A DNA stretch of 11,747 bases from NCBI GenBank assembly GCA_001598975.1, contig BBXU01000712.1:1-11747 (forward strand), read 5' to 3'. The translations under genes were made by a program, and so were the position numbers. How positions within the stretch are numbered: position 1 is the stretch's first letter; the number at the start of each line of letters is the position of its first letter. A model generated the notes under the pieces. That model did not search any database. It saw only the letters and a program-made list of their open reading frames with translations, and was not told the origin of the DNA. Of this stretch, positions 1-8,529 are shown piece after piece. The DNA is from Parachlorella kessleri (taxonomy: Eukaryota; Chlorophyta; Trebouxiophyceae; Chlorellales; Chlorellaceae).

Positions 1-1408
1 ACCACACACAAACACACACACCTGCACCGCTGCGGCCGCCGCTGCACCCAGCTCCTCCCCGCTCTGCAGCGCCACCAGCCCGGCGATGCGGCCCAGCCCC
101 GGTGCTGCAGCGGTGTGGAGGTACGAGCCTACAAGACCCCGCCCGCCCTCAGGGACCGCCACTGCGAACCCGCGCCGCAGGCGGATGTTCTCTCGCACGG
201 AGCCGGCGACACCCACTACCGCGTCCTCTAACCTGCAGGGCAGTGCCATGGGAGCTGCTGACCCGCAGGCGAGTCTAGCCCCCTGCTTTGCCTGAGCATT
301 CTTCAGGGCGTCCTGCTCCACGGACAGCCGCCCTGCTTGCCCCTTGGCACTCATGAAAGTAGAGCAAGCTGGGTGCCGTAAACGCTCACCTAGTCCCATC
401 CTCCAGCTTAGCATCCTTCAGGGCTTCCAAGTCCAGCTCGCACCCCGCCCCCACGGCTGTCGGTGGCAGCTGCAGCGCCGCTGCCGCCGCGCTGCTGACT
501 AGGCTTCGGAACTGGTCATTGCGGGCCACGAAATCTGTCTCACTGTTGATCTGCGACACAGCAACAGGATGTGCCAGCGGCGCCTTGTATCTCCAGGTAC
601 TCATCACAGACTGTACCCTGTGACGGACTGCGATATGCGCGGAGGCCTAGCACGGTTGACTGCTGCTGCGCTGGCAACGAGCAAAACGAGGCAGTGCCTC
701 CCCAGAAGCTTGATGCAGCGCGCACCTCGACTGCGGCTGCCGCACGGTCAGTCTTGCTTATGCCAACCAAGCCCTCGGCTGCATGCCTGGAAGCCTTCTT
801 TGAGGCAGCTGCCAGGCCCTTCTTTCTCAGTTCTTGGACTGCCTTGTCTGCAGGCAGCTGACAGCCCAGCCAGCAGTTTGAAGCAACACCGTGAGACTGC
901 CACATCCCCAGCAGCGACGCTGGTGCACTTCGCGACGCACATACAGCCCAAACCCGAAGCGCCAGCGCTTAGCAGCACCAAGGGGGCGCCGACACTGGCC
1001 AGACATCACACTTGGGAGCAGCAGCGGCAGAGGTTGTGCCCTTCCCAGGGTTTTAGAGGACTGTGGCAAGACACGCAAGGCGCCTCTGCGCCTACCTAGG
1101 TCCCAGCCGGCTGCTTGCAAGGCGTTCTTTACGTCAGTCATGGGCGCGCCAGTCCGCTCTCTCAGTTCCTGGACACACAGAACACAACTCACACTTGACC
1201 TTTAGGGTTGCCCCCCAATAAAACGATACCTAGTCAAAGGCAAGGCCGCTGTGGGCCGGAGACCCCGCATGTTTGCCAACCTCACCTTTATCAGTCCCAA
1301 TTGGTTGGCTACGGCTGCAAAGCCTCGCAGTTGCTGCAAGCTAGCCAGTGGGGCTGCATGCTGCAGCGAAGCATGGTGGCTCAGCCCAAACCGTAGTACT
1401 GCAAGCAT
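1..1408 (-). CDS. TSFM: Mitochondrial translation elongation factor Ts (partial, 5 exons visible)
   Basis: EF-Ts exchanges GDP for GTP on EF-Tu during organelle translation. Exons on the minus strand: 1408-1286, 1168-1096, 847-726, 550-390 and 232-22. All junctions are GT-AG with matching phases, giving 230 residues before the left edge. Residues 1-41 are basic and Ala/Leu-rich with an RGF motif, as in a mitochondrial presequence. Residues 42 to about 82 are the N-terminal UBA-like helical domain (ELRERTGAPMTDVKNAL). Residues 107-120 hold the family signature INSETDFVARNDQF. Residues 171-200 match the core region before the VGSYLH motif. The C-terminal part lies outside the window. The start is the first ATG in frame with the presequence. 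Green-algal chloroplast EF-Ts is usually fused to S1 domains; none is seen here, which favours mitochondria. The last visible donor lies inside a GT repeat. Identity is very secure, location fairly so. Confidence 0.94.
275..320 (-). repeat. Decayed copy of EF-Ts exon 4 end, inside intron 4
   Basis: Positions 275-320 match 390-435 without gaps at an offset of exactly 115 bases: 33 of 46 identical by hand count, with 16 of 18 in the core (296-313 against 411-428). The parent segment is the 3' end of EF-Ts exon 4 up to its splice donor. Read in the coding direction the copy gives EQDALKNAQAKQGAR beside the parental LEALKDAKLEDGTR. The parental donor GTGAG has become a non-donor in the copy. The intron reading frame stays open from the copy into exon 5. 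Confidence 0.75.
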
Positions 1409-2070
1409 CAGGCCTACTTGATATGGTATGAATGGAGTAAAATGTGTGCGTACGGAGTAAAATGTGTCAGTATAGCCCGTCTCCGTGACGATATATTAAT
1501 CACATTAGTCATATCTTCCAAAAGATGTTCCTGGCTGATTTAAGATGGAATGCACGAACGAAGAGGGGGTAGACAAGAGCGACAAGGGAACACTTCCATG
1601 GCTTTTAGGAAGAGCGAGAGTACCGAGGTTCCAGTGTGCAAGACATGTAACGCCTCTTGCGGACCCAGTAGTGCTTTTTGCAAAGCGTGATATCGCGCTC
1701 CTGAGGTGAACCACCCGCTCCCTCAAGGCCGTATAGAAGCTCAAACAGGTTTTTACGAAGCATGCCCTGCCCCCTGCAGCTGTCTAGAGTCCTAGGAAGA
1801 GTGCAGGGTCAGTAATGCCAACGTGTGCCGAGATAGCCTGAAAGACTCCCACTCAAGCATTCCCCGCAGGCATGTGCAAGCTACAAGCGGCATGGTAGCA
1901 TGGAGGACTGACAAACAAGGCTGGCTGCGCCCAAATGTTTGCTGTCCCAATTTCTCCGCGGCCTTTACCACCCAAGCCTCCACCTTCATCAGCCACTATC
2001 CTTCCAAGGTTAACCACGGCCTCAAGGACTAGCTTCTTGCCCTGCCCACTGCACAACGTTGGGCAGCAGG
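1409..2070. other. Intergenic: QNG1 3' flank and EF-Ts 5' flank
   Basis: This 662-base stretch separates the QNG1 stop codon from the EF-Ts start; both genes read leftward. The open frames here are short, overlap in several directions and match no family I know. An AT-rich stretch near 1489-1501 (atatattaat), about 85 bases upstream of the EF-Ts ATG, could serve as a core promoter element, but this is only compositional. I found no TGTAA (the volvocine-type polyadenylation signal) on the minus strand after the QNG1 stop. Confidence 0.5.
1434..1467. repeat. 14-bp direct repeat, period 20, upstream of EF-Ts
   Basis: The sequence ggagtaaaatgtgt occurs exactly at 1434-1447 and 1454-1467, 26 to 59 bases upstream of the EF-Ts start codon. 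It could be a repeated transcription-factor site in the promoter or 5' leader, or simply another local tandem duplication of the kind common in this window. The sequence does not decide between these. Confidence 0.7.
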
Positions 2071-5000
2071 CTAGTACGCCACAGTGCCTTTGGCCACATG
2101 CTTTTTCAAGTCCTTGTACTCTGGGCGGGCCAGACCCATGAGCAGGTACTGGCTGAGCTGGTAGGGCTCGAAAACGGTGCCGGCAGCCTTGCAAATGCGG
2201 GCGCCTGCAGGGTCAGGGGGCACCAGCAAGTATGGTGTCAAAAGGGGTACGACCGCTTGTAGGTGTTACATCCTGGTGTGATGACTGGCCATAACGGCGA
2301 CTAATACAGAAGATGGGGATGTCATGCCATGGAGGAAGTGAGAAGGAGGTATGGTGCCGAGTGCTGTGGGGATGGGGGTTGCATAACCATGGAACACCGG
2401 GGCAAGGGGCATGTGTTCACATACCAGTCAAGGAGCATAGGTAACATCCAGGGGGTCCACTCCTTGCCGTGAATTTCGCAGTCCTACACCAACACCAACC
2501 GGCTTCCACCCACCTGCCTCCACTGTTGCAGCCCTGAGAACCGCTTCTTTTGGAACTCCATACAGATCCTCGCCAGCGTCCACTACACTGGCCATGGCAT
2601 CTGAGTACCTGAGGATTCCATGATGCCGCAGCATGGCAGGCACCACATTGCCTGCAGGCACAACAGAAGCGCCGTGTTGATAGATAAGCATTAGAGGAAG
2701 GTGACAAGCGGAGAACAGCTTTCCGTGTGCTTGTGAGGGCTTCTGGAGCACGGCAGTTGAAAAGGGGGGCTTGCTGAGGTATGCTTCCTTTGCTGTATCA
2801 ACTCCACGGAGTTCAGAAGCATCTCTGCAGGCCCCAGGCCAGGGTACCCACGCCAGATCCTCATCAGGCTCTTGCTCCAATGTAAGCAGGCTGGAAGCGC
2901 AACCTCTTGCACACTGCGATGGACAGCAAGCCCACAAGCTTAGAGCCAAGGGGGCACCTGAGTCGACTGCCAGGCTGGACACGTCCTGGAAAGCAAAGCG
3001 CTCGTCCTCCTTCCCAAACCGCAGGCACAGCTGGGCTGCCAGGGCCTGAGCCTTGCGGTAGAAGGACACCTGGACAGTACAGGGGATGGCCACAGCGAGA
3101 CTGCATTAGTTATGCTTCCTCCCTGACAAGAGCTGGGCTGCCAGCGCCTGTGCCTAGGGCTACCAGGACACCTGCCTCAACATTGTCTACACCAAGCTAT
3201 ACTTTATTACGTCAGCAGTTGTAAAACACAGCAGGGGGAGCGGCGAAGTGGGTCGGAGGCGTCCCTAGTTCATATTTTTTCCATCCCCCAGATGGTAATG
3301 TATAGGGATAGGAGCGAGAAAGGGCTGCCCACCACTGTCATGAGAGGAAAGCAGTTGCGGGCCCCTTATAACGCCAGCCCGATGCAAACCCCCCCCTACA
3401 ACCAAGCAAACAAAGCGGCAAACCTTGTTCAGGTCGATTGCATGTAAAGTCTTGAGCGACCCGGGCAGCAGTCACACCGACCGTGGCATGCCTGACAGTC
3501 CTACCTGCAAACCCCCGCACTCGGCCCTGTCGTCATACCCTGGAAAAGTGGCTGCCAGCTTCTCTATGAGAGCCGCAGCTGAAGGCGCTTCGCCAAGAGC
3601 CCTCCTGGAGTCCACAAAACTCATGACAAACTCCCCCAGGTCCCTGCACCCTGCGGCATGCCATCACAGCCAGGAGGTGCACGTCAGCAAGGCGCTGCAC
3701 GATGAGGTAGTGTGTCTTAAGTGCTGCATTAAGGCAGCGCGTGGGTCATGCAGGCCCCTCTGCCATGGCAGAGACTCCAGATGGCTCCCCCAGCACAGGG
3801 GCTTGGGCTATGCACGGCGGCAGAACCCAGAGCCTTCTCACGTGAGGTGCAGCATGGTCTCTGCAGCGGCAGCTAAGCACCGGTGTAGGTCGCAAATTTC
3901 CCCATTTCTGGCTGCTTTTGCACTATCTGCAGGCACCCTGCCGGTAAGCTCAGCAAGGTCTTCAGGGATGGCAGGTCTGCGACACACGCCTATTTGTCCT
4001 ACCTGTGCCGCCGAGGATGCGGCCAGTCTCATTCATTGTATCCTTAATGAGTTGGGTGAAGTCTCCTAGGGGTCCCTGCAGCAGCCGACATCCCTCTTGC
4101 CCTTGGTTGCTGGCAATGCGCTAGATAGCCCTCCCTCGGGGCCCTACATTCTGGCTGGCTAGCTAGACGGACAACGAAATGGGTTTCGTCCCTTCGCTGC
4201 CCTTCCATCGGGCAAACTAGCTCATTGGGTGGCTCATTGGATGACTCGTTGGGCTCACCGTGCGCGTCATGGTGATGCCCGGCATGACCTGCTGCTCCTC
4301 GCTGGCATCGACATTGAAGTAGCTGAAGACCTGCGCTTGTGGTGGCAGGGGCACGTCGTGCTTCCCACCCTTTTCACCCTCCCCTCACTTGTGCTGTCAG
4401 AAATCCAGGTTAGGATGGTTACAGCTGCGATTGTCTCGGCCAGCTCCATGCACCAGGTGTGCTCTCGTAGTATGCTATGCCTCATGCACAAGGCAAGCCC
4501 TTTAGGCGCAGGTGACAGAGAGATTAGGACAGCAGTGTGGCAGGGTGGTGGGTGGGGTGGGTGGGATGCGGGCGGCCAACCCTCCACTTACATTATGATT
4601 CACCAAGCAGGGTGCCCCACCTGAAAGCTGCTGAACTCTCTAAGGAAATGGTGGTCAAGGCGGACGTCACTCATCAGCATGCCAAGCAGCCCAAACTGAA
4701 TAACCTGGAGAAGAAACCAAGGCACATGTCTGACATTGCACGCATGCTGGTTGCAGGAGTGACCTTGGGAAGGCCGACGCTGCAATGACGACCACAAGCA
4801 TTGAGGAAGTAGCAACAAGTTTCTTTTGCCGACAACTGCTACTCGTGCATTGCCCAACCTGGTGTGCTGGTCATGCACCCATACCTCGTGTGCATCGCGG
4901 CGGGCCTTTTGCAGCAGAAGGGCGTCAAAGCCGGAGCCAAAGTCCAGGAGGTGAAAGAGGACCAGGTAGTTTACCTAGCACACACAGTACAGGGAGGCTC

Positions 5001-5440
5001 CCTGCGTGTTATCTACTAAGCGTTGTGTCACTAGTGGTGCTACAAGCTTCCACACGTCTGCTGCCACTGAAGGTGTTCGGAATGTTTCCATTAGGCATGA
5101 AGCCCAGTCTGATAGAACCCCGCCTACAGCAAGGGACACAATGCCTACTCGGTGCTGGCGCACCTCAGCCTGCGCACTGTCAAACCGAATGGGCAGGCGG
5201 ACATAGACGGCGCTGGACTGCACAGCACTGGGAATCAGCTGCTCAGCAAAAGCTGCAATGGCAGCCTCGTCCAGCTGCAAATCCTCCGAGCTTTCATCTG
5301 TAAGGGCGTGGCAGGTCCTGCAAGGGTGAAACACGATGCCTCGTAAGACCGGCAGTGCTCGCAGGCTCACCAAGTCAGGCTCAGGATTTTGAGAAGTCGA
5401 AGACTTGCCTGTTTACATCATCGAGGACGGTCTGGGCCAT
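2071..5440 (-). CDS. QNG1: Queuosine salvage hydrolase, QNG1/DUF2419 family (10 exons, 360 aa)
   Basis: The family releases queuine from queuosine 5'-monophosphate so that it can be reused for tRNA anticodon modification. Exons on the minus strand: 5440-5409, 5317-5164, 4974-4885, 4704-4621, 4378-4259, 4075-4003, 3650-3505, 3069-2958, 2651-2514 and 2204-2071; they total 1083 nt with consistent phases. Recognisable parts: LDFGSGF at residues 72-78, where the human protein has LNFSFW; NETGRIL near 175-181; TFPGYDD near 219-225; VSFYRKAQ at 234-241; FQDVSS near 260-265; VPAMLRHHGILRYSD at 274-288; and the terminal Tyr in TVAY, like the family's IYY end. Length fits (human about 340). Intron 1 appears to be GC-AG. 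The exon 5 acceptor is ambiguous among several in-frame AGs (4379, 4373 or 4361) and is weak. One motif aspartate reads as Gly271. The family call rests mainly on exons 7-10; exons 1-6 are a looser match. Confidence 0.75.
3131..3174 (-). repeat. Decayed copy of QNG1 exon 8 start, inside intron 7
   Basis: Positions 3131-3174 match 3029-3072 (acceptor and first bases of exon 8) at 37 of 44 bases, offset 102. The copy lies upstream of the real exon in the direction of transcription. It keeps an acceptor-like GGCAG followed by GTGTCC, but continues with TGG then TAG, so splicing to it in the exon 8 phase would stop translation after Val-Ser-Trp. It is a pseudo-exon fragment. Whether it is ever used cannot be told from sequence. 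Confidence 0.85.
4221..4256. repeat. 12-bp minisatellite (3 copies) at QNG1 exon 5 donor
   Basis: Three consecutive 12-base units start at 4221, 4233 and 4245, each beginning ctcattgg or ctcgttgg. They lie in QNG1 intron 5 and run into the splice donor of exon 5 (GTGAGC at 4258-4253). Further copies of the CAATGAG core lie just inside the intron in the transcribed direction. Confidence 0.75.
5407..5410 (-). other. GC-AG intron donor, QNG1 intron 1
   Basis: Exon 1 ends in AACAG and the intron begins GCAAGT, the consensus expected of GC-AG introns (AG|GCAAGT). The acceptor is TTGCAG at 5318. The join gives Arg11 by phase 2 and leads into TCHALTDESSEDLQLDEAA. A GT alternative at 5416 (GTAAAC) could be joined in phase 0 to an acceptor at 5287, removing a few residues, so the GC reading is preferred but not proved. 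Confidence 0.55.
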
Positions 5441-6292
5441 GGGAACAGGCATTTAGTGTCAATCACAGAAGGAGGAACTGAACTGGCCACCAGCTACTGA
5501 CGCTCGGTAAGCAAGAGAGGGGCCAGGTGGTAAAGACAGACTTAACATTAGCTGCAACATCCTCAACACAATGATCCCGCAAAGTTGCGCCCTTTAGCTG
5601 CTTAGCACGGTCAGCAGCGAGCCTACCTGGCTAGTCACGAGTTTGCGGATTCTGAAAAGTTCACCCGCCTTTCACAGGCAGTAAGCATAGCATTACAAAC
5701 TTGATTTCTGAGTAGATGGCCGCTGACAAGAAAGGCTTGATTGCAATTGGCAAGGTTGTGGTAGCAGGCCAGCACACTGCTTGGGAGTGCATGGAGTCTG
5801 TGGCTTGACAATAGGCTTCCAAGCCCAATATGGTTGAACAGGGAGGAATGACACCATGCCCACAGGTCCAAGAAGCCACGCCTGGCACAATGTGATGCCT
5901 GCTACCCTCTGCTAGCTTATGCAGATATCACACTGCATAACAATATAGAATTCGCAATAGCAGTGACACAAAGCACAAAATCTTCTCTGTATACCAAAAG
6001 GTATTTGCAAGCTCAGGAGCTGCCCTGGCTTACTCTCTCTCCGCCACCAGCTCAACAGCTTCAGTTGCAAACTACTGCCCAACAAGCTCTTGTTGTGGGG
6101 TTCTGGGGTGGCCAGCCACTCCCGCACCAAGTGCTCAAATGCCCAGTTCGACCACCGCCCCACGGCTGGGCACCACTTCGCTGCTTGGACCAGCCAGAGG
6201 TTTCAGTCAGCACCGCGGCCCAGTCCTCAACATAAGTTGAAGCCGAGGCACACCCTTGGTTCAACAATTCTTCCACCGAGGGTACTTCACCC
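5441..6292. other. Intergenic: ENH1 3' flank and QNG1 5' flank
   Basis: These 852 bases lie between the ENH1-like stop and the QNG1 start, both on the minus strand. Several overlapping minus-strand frames at 5635-5890 have no family resemblance and share one stretch in different frames, so I do not call a gene. A minus-strand TGTAA at 5697-5693 could be a polyadenylation signal, but it would imply a 3' untranslated region of about 600 bases. A short echo of the ENH1 C-terminus lies at 6231-6254. Confidence 0.5.
6231..6254 (-). repeat. Short decayed copy of the ENH1 C-terminal codons, after the stop
   Basis: Positions 6231-6254 match 6294-6317 at 18 of 24 bases, offset 63, so the reading phase is kept. 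The parent encodes AYLGFNF then stop; the copy reads CLGFNLC then stop in the same phase. Most differences are transitions. The stretch is short, so chance similarity is not excluded. Confidence 0.5.
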
Positions 6293-8181
6293 TCAGAAGT
6301 TAAAGCCAAGGTATGCCAGGACAGCCACGCCGATGAGGCCGCCCACAACAGTGGCCGCGGTGGCAAGACCCTGGGGGTCTACTGAGCCTCCAAGCTTCTG
6401 CAGAGAGTCCAAGGTGCAAGCAGTGTGAAAGAGGGCAGGGATGGAACCGTGCATCGCCTCGCGTGCTGGGCACACAGGTGAAGTTGTGCAGCGCACAGGA
6501 CGTGCAGAGAATACCACCACACAAGGCAGTTCTGCAGGGCGCCAAGGTGCCACGATACGATATGAGCCAGTGAGCTGAAGCAATCTGTGCAAAGCCACTC
6601 TTCTAGGCACTGATCAAACTCACCTTGCCGGTCTTCACATCATAGCGCACAAAGCGGCGCTTGGGGGCATTGCACTGTGGGCACTTGTAGTCGGAGGCCA
6701 CCTCGTCGAAGGGGGTGGCATCGCAGTAGATGTAGCCTGCACCTCAAGAAGGCAGCATGCCAGACTAGTTAATACTGACGCCTTGTAGAATGGCGGAGGG
6801 CGTCAGGCATCAGGCGGAGATAGATAGAGGTTATAGCTCGCTCAAGAGGGTGCTAGTCTTGGTAGCCCGTCCAACTTCAAACTCGCCACTATGCAAGTAC
6901 AGGCCTGCTTGCTGAGCAGGACCATGAGTCCCCCCCCCCCCCTCCCCCCGGCTCCTTACCGCAGTCAAGGCAGATATGGGTGGCCAGGTCCTGCTGGCGC
7001 GAGGTCAGCTTGCGGCCAAAGCGTGGCGGCGCAGGCTTCTTGGGCAGGCGCTTGACGTCCACAGAAGTGTTGTCTCCCTTGATCACCACCAGCGTGACAG
7101 GGGATGGCGCGCTGGCAAGGGCGGACCGTGTGAAGCCCTGAAGGCACACTAGGATCCCTCACATAATCACACAGCGTAGAGACCAACAACCAGGAAAAGC
7201 AGAGAGTGCAACTGAGTGTGATGGCCACAGCCATCCTCCCAAGGGTGCACCGACAATAACATGAATTCACACGACGACACAAATCCGAATCATGCAACGA
7301 GGTCAAGCATGTGCACTGGGAGAAAAGCGAGCCACCCACCAGCTTGTCGGCCGGCCAGAGCTCATCACCAAAGAAGCTGCAGACATGGACAGTGCCAACA
7401 ACCTTTCAAGAGCAAGAACGGGTTACCAGCTGATATAATCCAGCATGCCCAATGAACCAGCTGCATGGAGTAAGCAGGGCATGCCCCACAAAATAGTTAC
7501 AACACGCCTTCCTGACACTCCCGCACCAGCACCTACAGCCGACACGCGGTTCATCAGTCCGCCCATGCTCACCTCATCGGTCCGCCCATGCTCACCTGCT
7601 AGTGTAGATGACAGTGTCACCCGCGGAGATACCAGCCTTAGAAGCATTGCCGCTGGCTGACTTGACAACAAGGCCGCCCAGGTTGCTCTTGCTTTGCTCC
7701 AGCACCAGGCCCAAGGGCTTGTCAACATCTACCTGCTCGTCAAGTCATAGCCGGTCAGACAGTCAGGAAGAGGCTTAGTGAGCCACAAGTGCGCTGTCGT
7801 AAGCAAGGCACCCACTTGCACGCAACTATAGGGTCCCCAGCTCTGCCCCGGTGCTGGCCCGGCAGCCTTGGTGCTAGTGTGTGGCTGTCAAGTGAGATGG
7901 CAGGCTTGCACACATAGCAGTCGTACAACCAACCAGAAATAAGCTGGATCGCTGGGAGACTTCACCTCAGGTTGTCACACCTGCACTTGGGCGCCGGCAG
8001 TCTTCCTAGCCTCAACTTTCAGCAGTGGGTTGCCACGCATGGGAGCGGCTCTGGTCCTAGCCACCAGCTTGGGGGCGCTGCCAGACAAGAAAGAGCCCTT
8101 CCTGACACTCAGGCTGCTGCTGGCCTTAAACGGGCAGTGAGCCAGCCCCTGCATCTGGACGGTCGCCACTACACTGGCCAT
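6293..8181 (-). CDS. ENH1: ENH1-like plastid PDZ-rubredoxin membrane protein (6 exons, 256 aa)
   Basis: Exons on the minus strand: 8181-7981, 7732-7596, 7376-7340, 7137-6960, 6736-6624 and 6397-6293 (771 nt, all phases agree, GT-AG throughout). Residues 1-67 are Ser/Ala/Arg-rich, a likely chloroplast transit peptide. Residues 68 to about 150 form a PDZ domain: [33 protein letters not shown], then VTLVVIKG. Residues 160-166 (PAPPRFG) precede a rubredoxin-like iron site with cysteines at 181, 184, 203 and 206 (CLDC and CPQC). The 18-residue spacing between pairs is shorter than in classical rubredoxins and, as I recall it, matches the ENH1 family. An extra Cys sits at 189. Residues about 233-253 form one membrane helix, followed by a short tail. 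Arabidopsis ENH1 acts in salt and redox tolerance in the chloroplast; a thylakoid redox role here is inferred. It is divergent to the RCC1 gene. Confidence 0.94.
6930..6949. repeat. Poly-C tract in ENH1 intron 4
   Basis: A run of 13 C, one T and 6 C lies 11 bases inside intron 4 of the ENH1-like gene, so the transcript has a G-run just after the donor. Such runs are prone to length error in sequencing. Confidence 0.9.
7551..7596 (-). repeat. 23-bp tandem duplication that doubles a splice donor
   Basis: Positions 7551-7573 and 7574-7596 are identical except at 7556/7579. Each unit carries AG|GTGAGC in the coding direction. The upstream donor (after 7596) gives Ser113 and the conserved [10 protein letters not shown] join, so it is the productive one. 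The downstream donor (after 7573) would add 23 nt to exon 2 and shift the frame. Confidence 0.9.
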
Positions 8182-8529
8182 AGTGCCTTGTAAGCTGTGT
8201 GATCGGAGCACAACTCGCTACGGTATTGGAGTTACAATAAGTGCCCGCTTGTTACTGGTACGCACTATTGGCGAAGATTTCTCCCGTAACGATGACGGAT
8301 CACAGCATGGCATCCTCTGGGTTTTCCCTGGGTGTCCTTGGGTGCAAGTTTATTACCTGTCAGGGCTGCAGCCAAGCCTGCTTAGCGCACCCCTTGCCCC
8401 AAGGTGCTTGGAGGCCCGCATCTTGTGGCCAGGGGGCCTGCCTGGGCGCTCGCTTGTCTGAGCGAACACCAAGATATCGTAGAGGTCCGCTTAGGATCGC
8501 TGCCAGCAGTGGGCATAGGGAGCGTCAGC
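8182..8529. promoter_or_regulatory. Divergent promoter region between ENH1-like and RCC1-like genes
   Basis: The two start codons are only 348 bases apart and point away from each other, so both promoters must lie here or overlap the opposite gene's leader. Two CCAAT boxes on the minus strand, at 8229-8225 and 8271-8267, are 44 and 86 bases upstream of the ENH1 ATG. No clear TATA box is seen. No open frame here resembles a known protein. Confidence 0.45.

Noticed and set aside
569..1099. Long plus-strand open frame of 176 codons
   Set aside because: It is antisense to EF-Ts exons 2-4 and their introns, which are strongly supported by family motifs and phases.
2428..2513. Frame containing WTPWMLPMLLDW before a GTATGT donor, as a possible extra QNG1 exon
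   Set aside because: No good acceptor precedes it, and joining exon 9 directly to exon 10 in phase 1 gives the conserved C-terminus ending in Tyr.
2652..2957. Open frame through QNG1 intron 8 linking exons 8 and 9, with a short EDL similarity to exon 9
   Set aside because: The 306-base intron lacks stops in one frame, but the inserted protein has no family match. The EDL similarity is too short to count as another echo.
3838..4002. Minus-strand frame with PAIPEDLAELTGRVPADS as a possible exon
   Set aside because: It lies in QNG1 intron 6, shows no match to the family between NETGRIL and the exon 7 segment, and is not needed for phase agreement.
5635..5890. Three overlapping minus-strand frames as a possible small gene
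   Set aside because: All three are ordinary frames of the same intergenic stretch, with no motif, no splice partner and no recognisable family.
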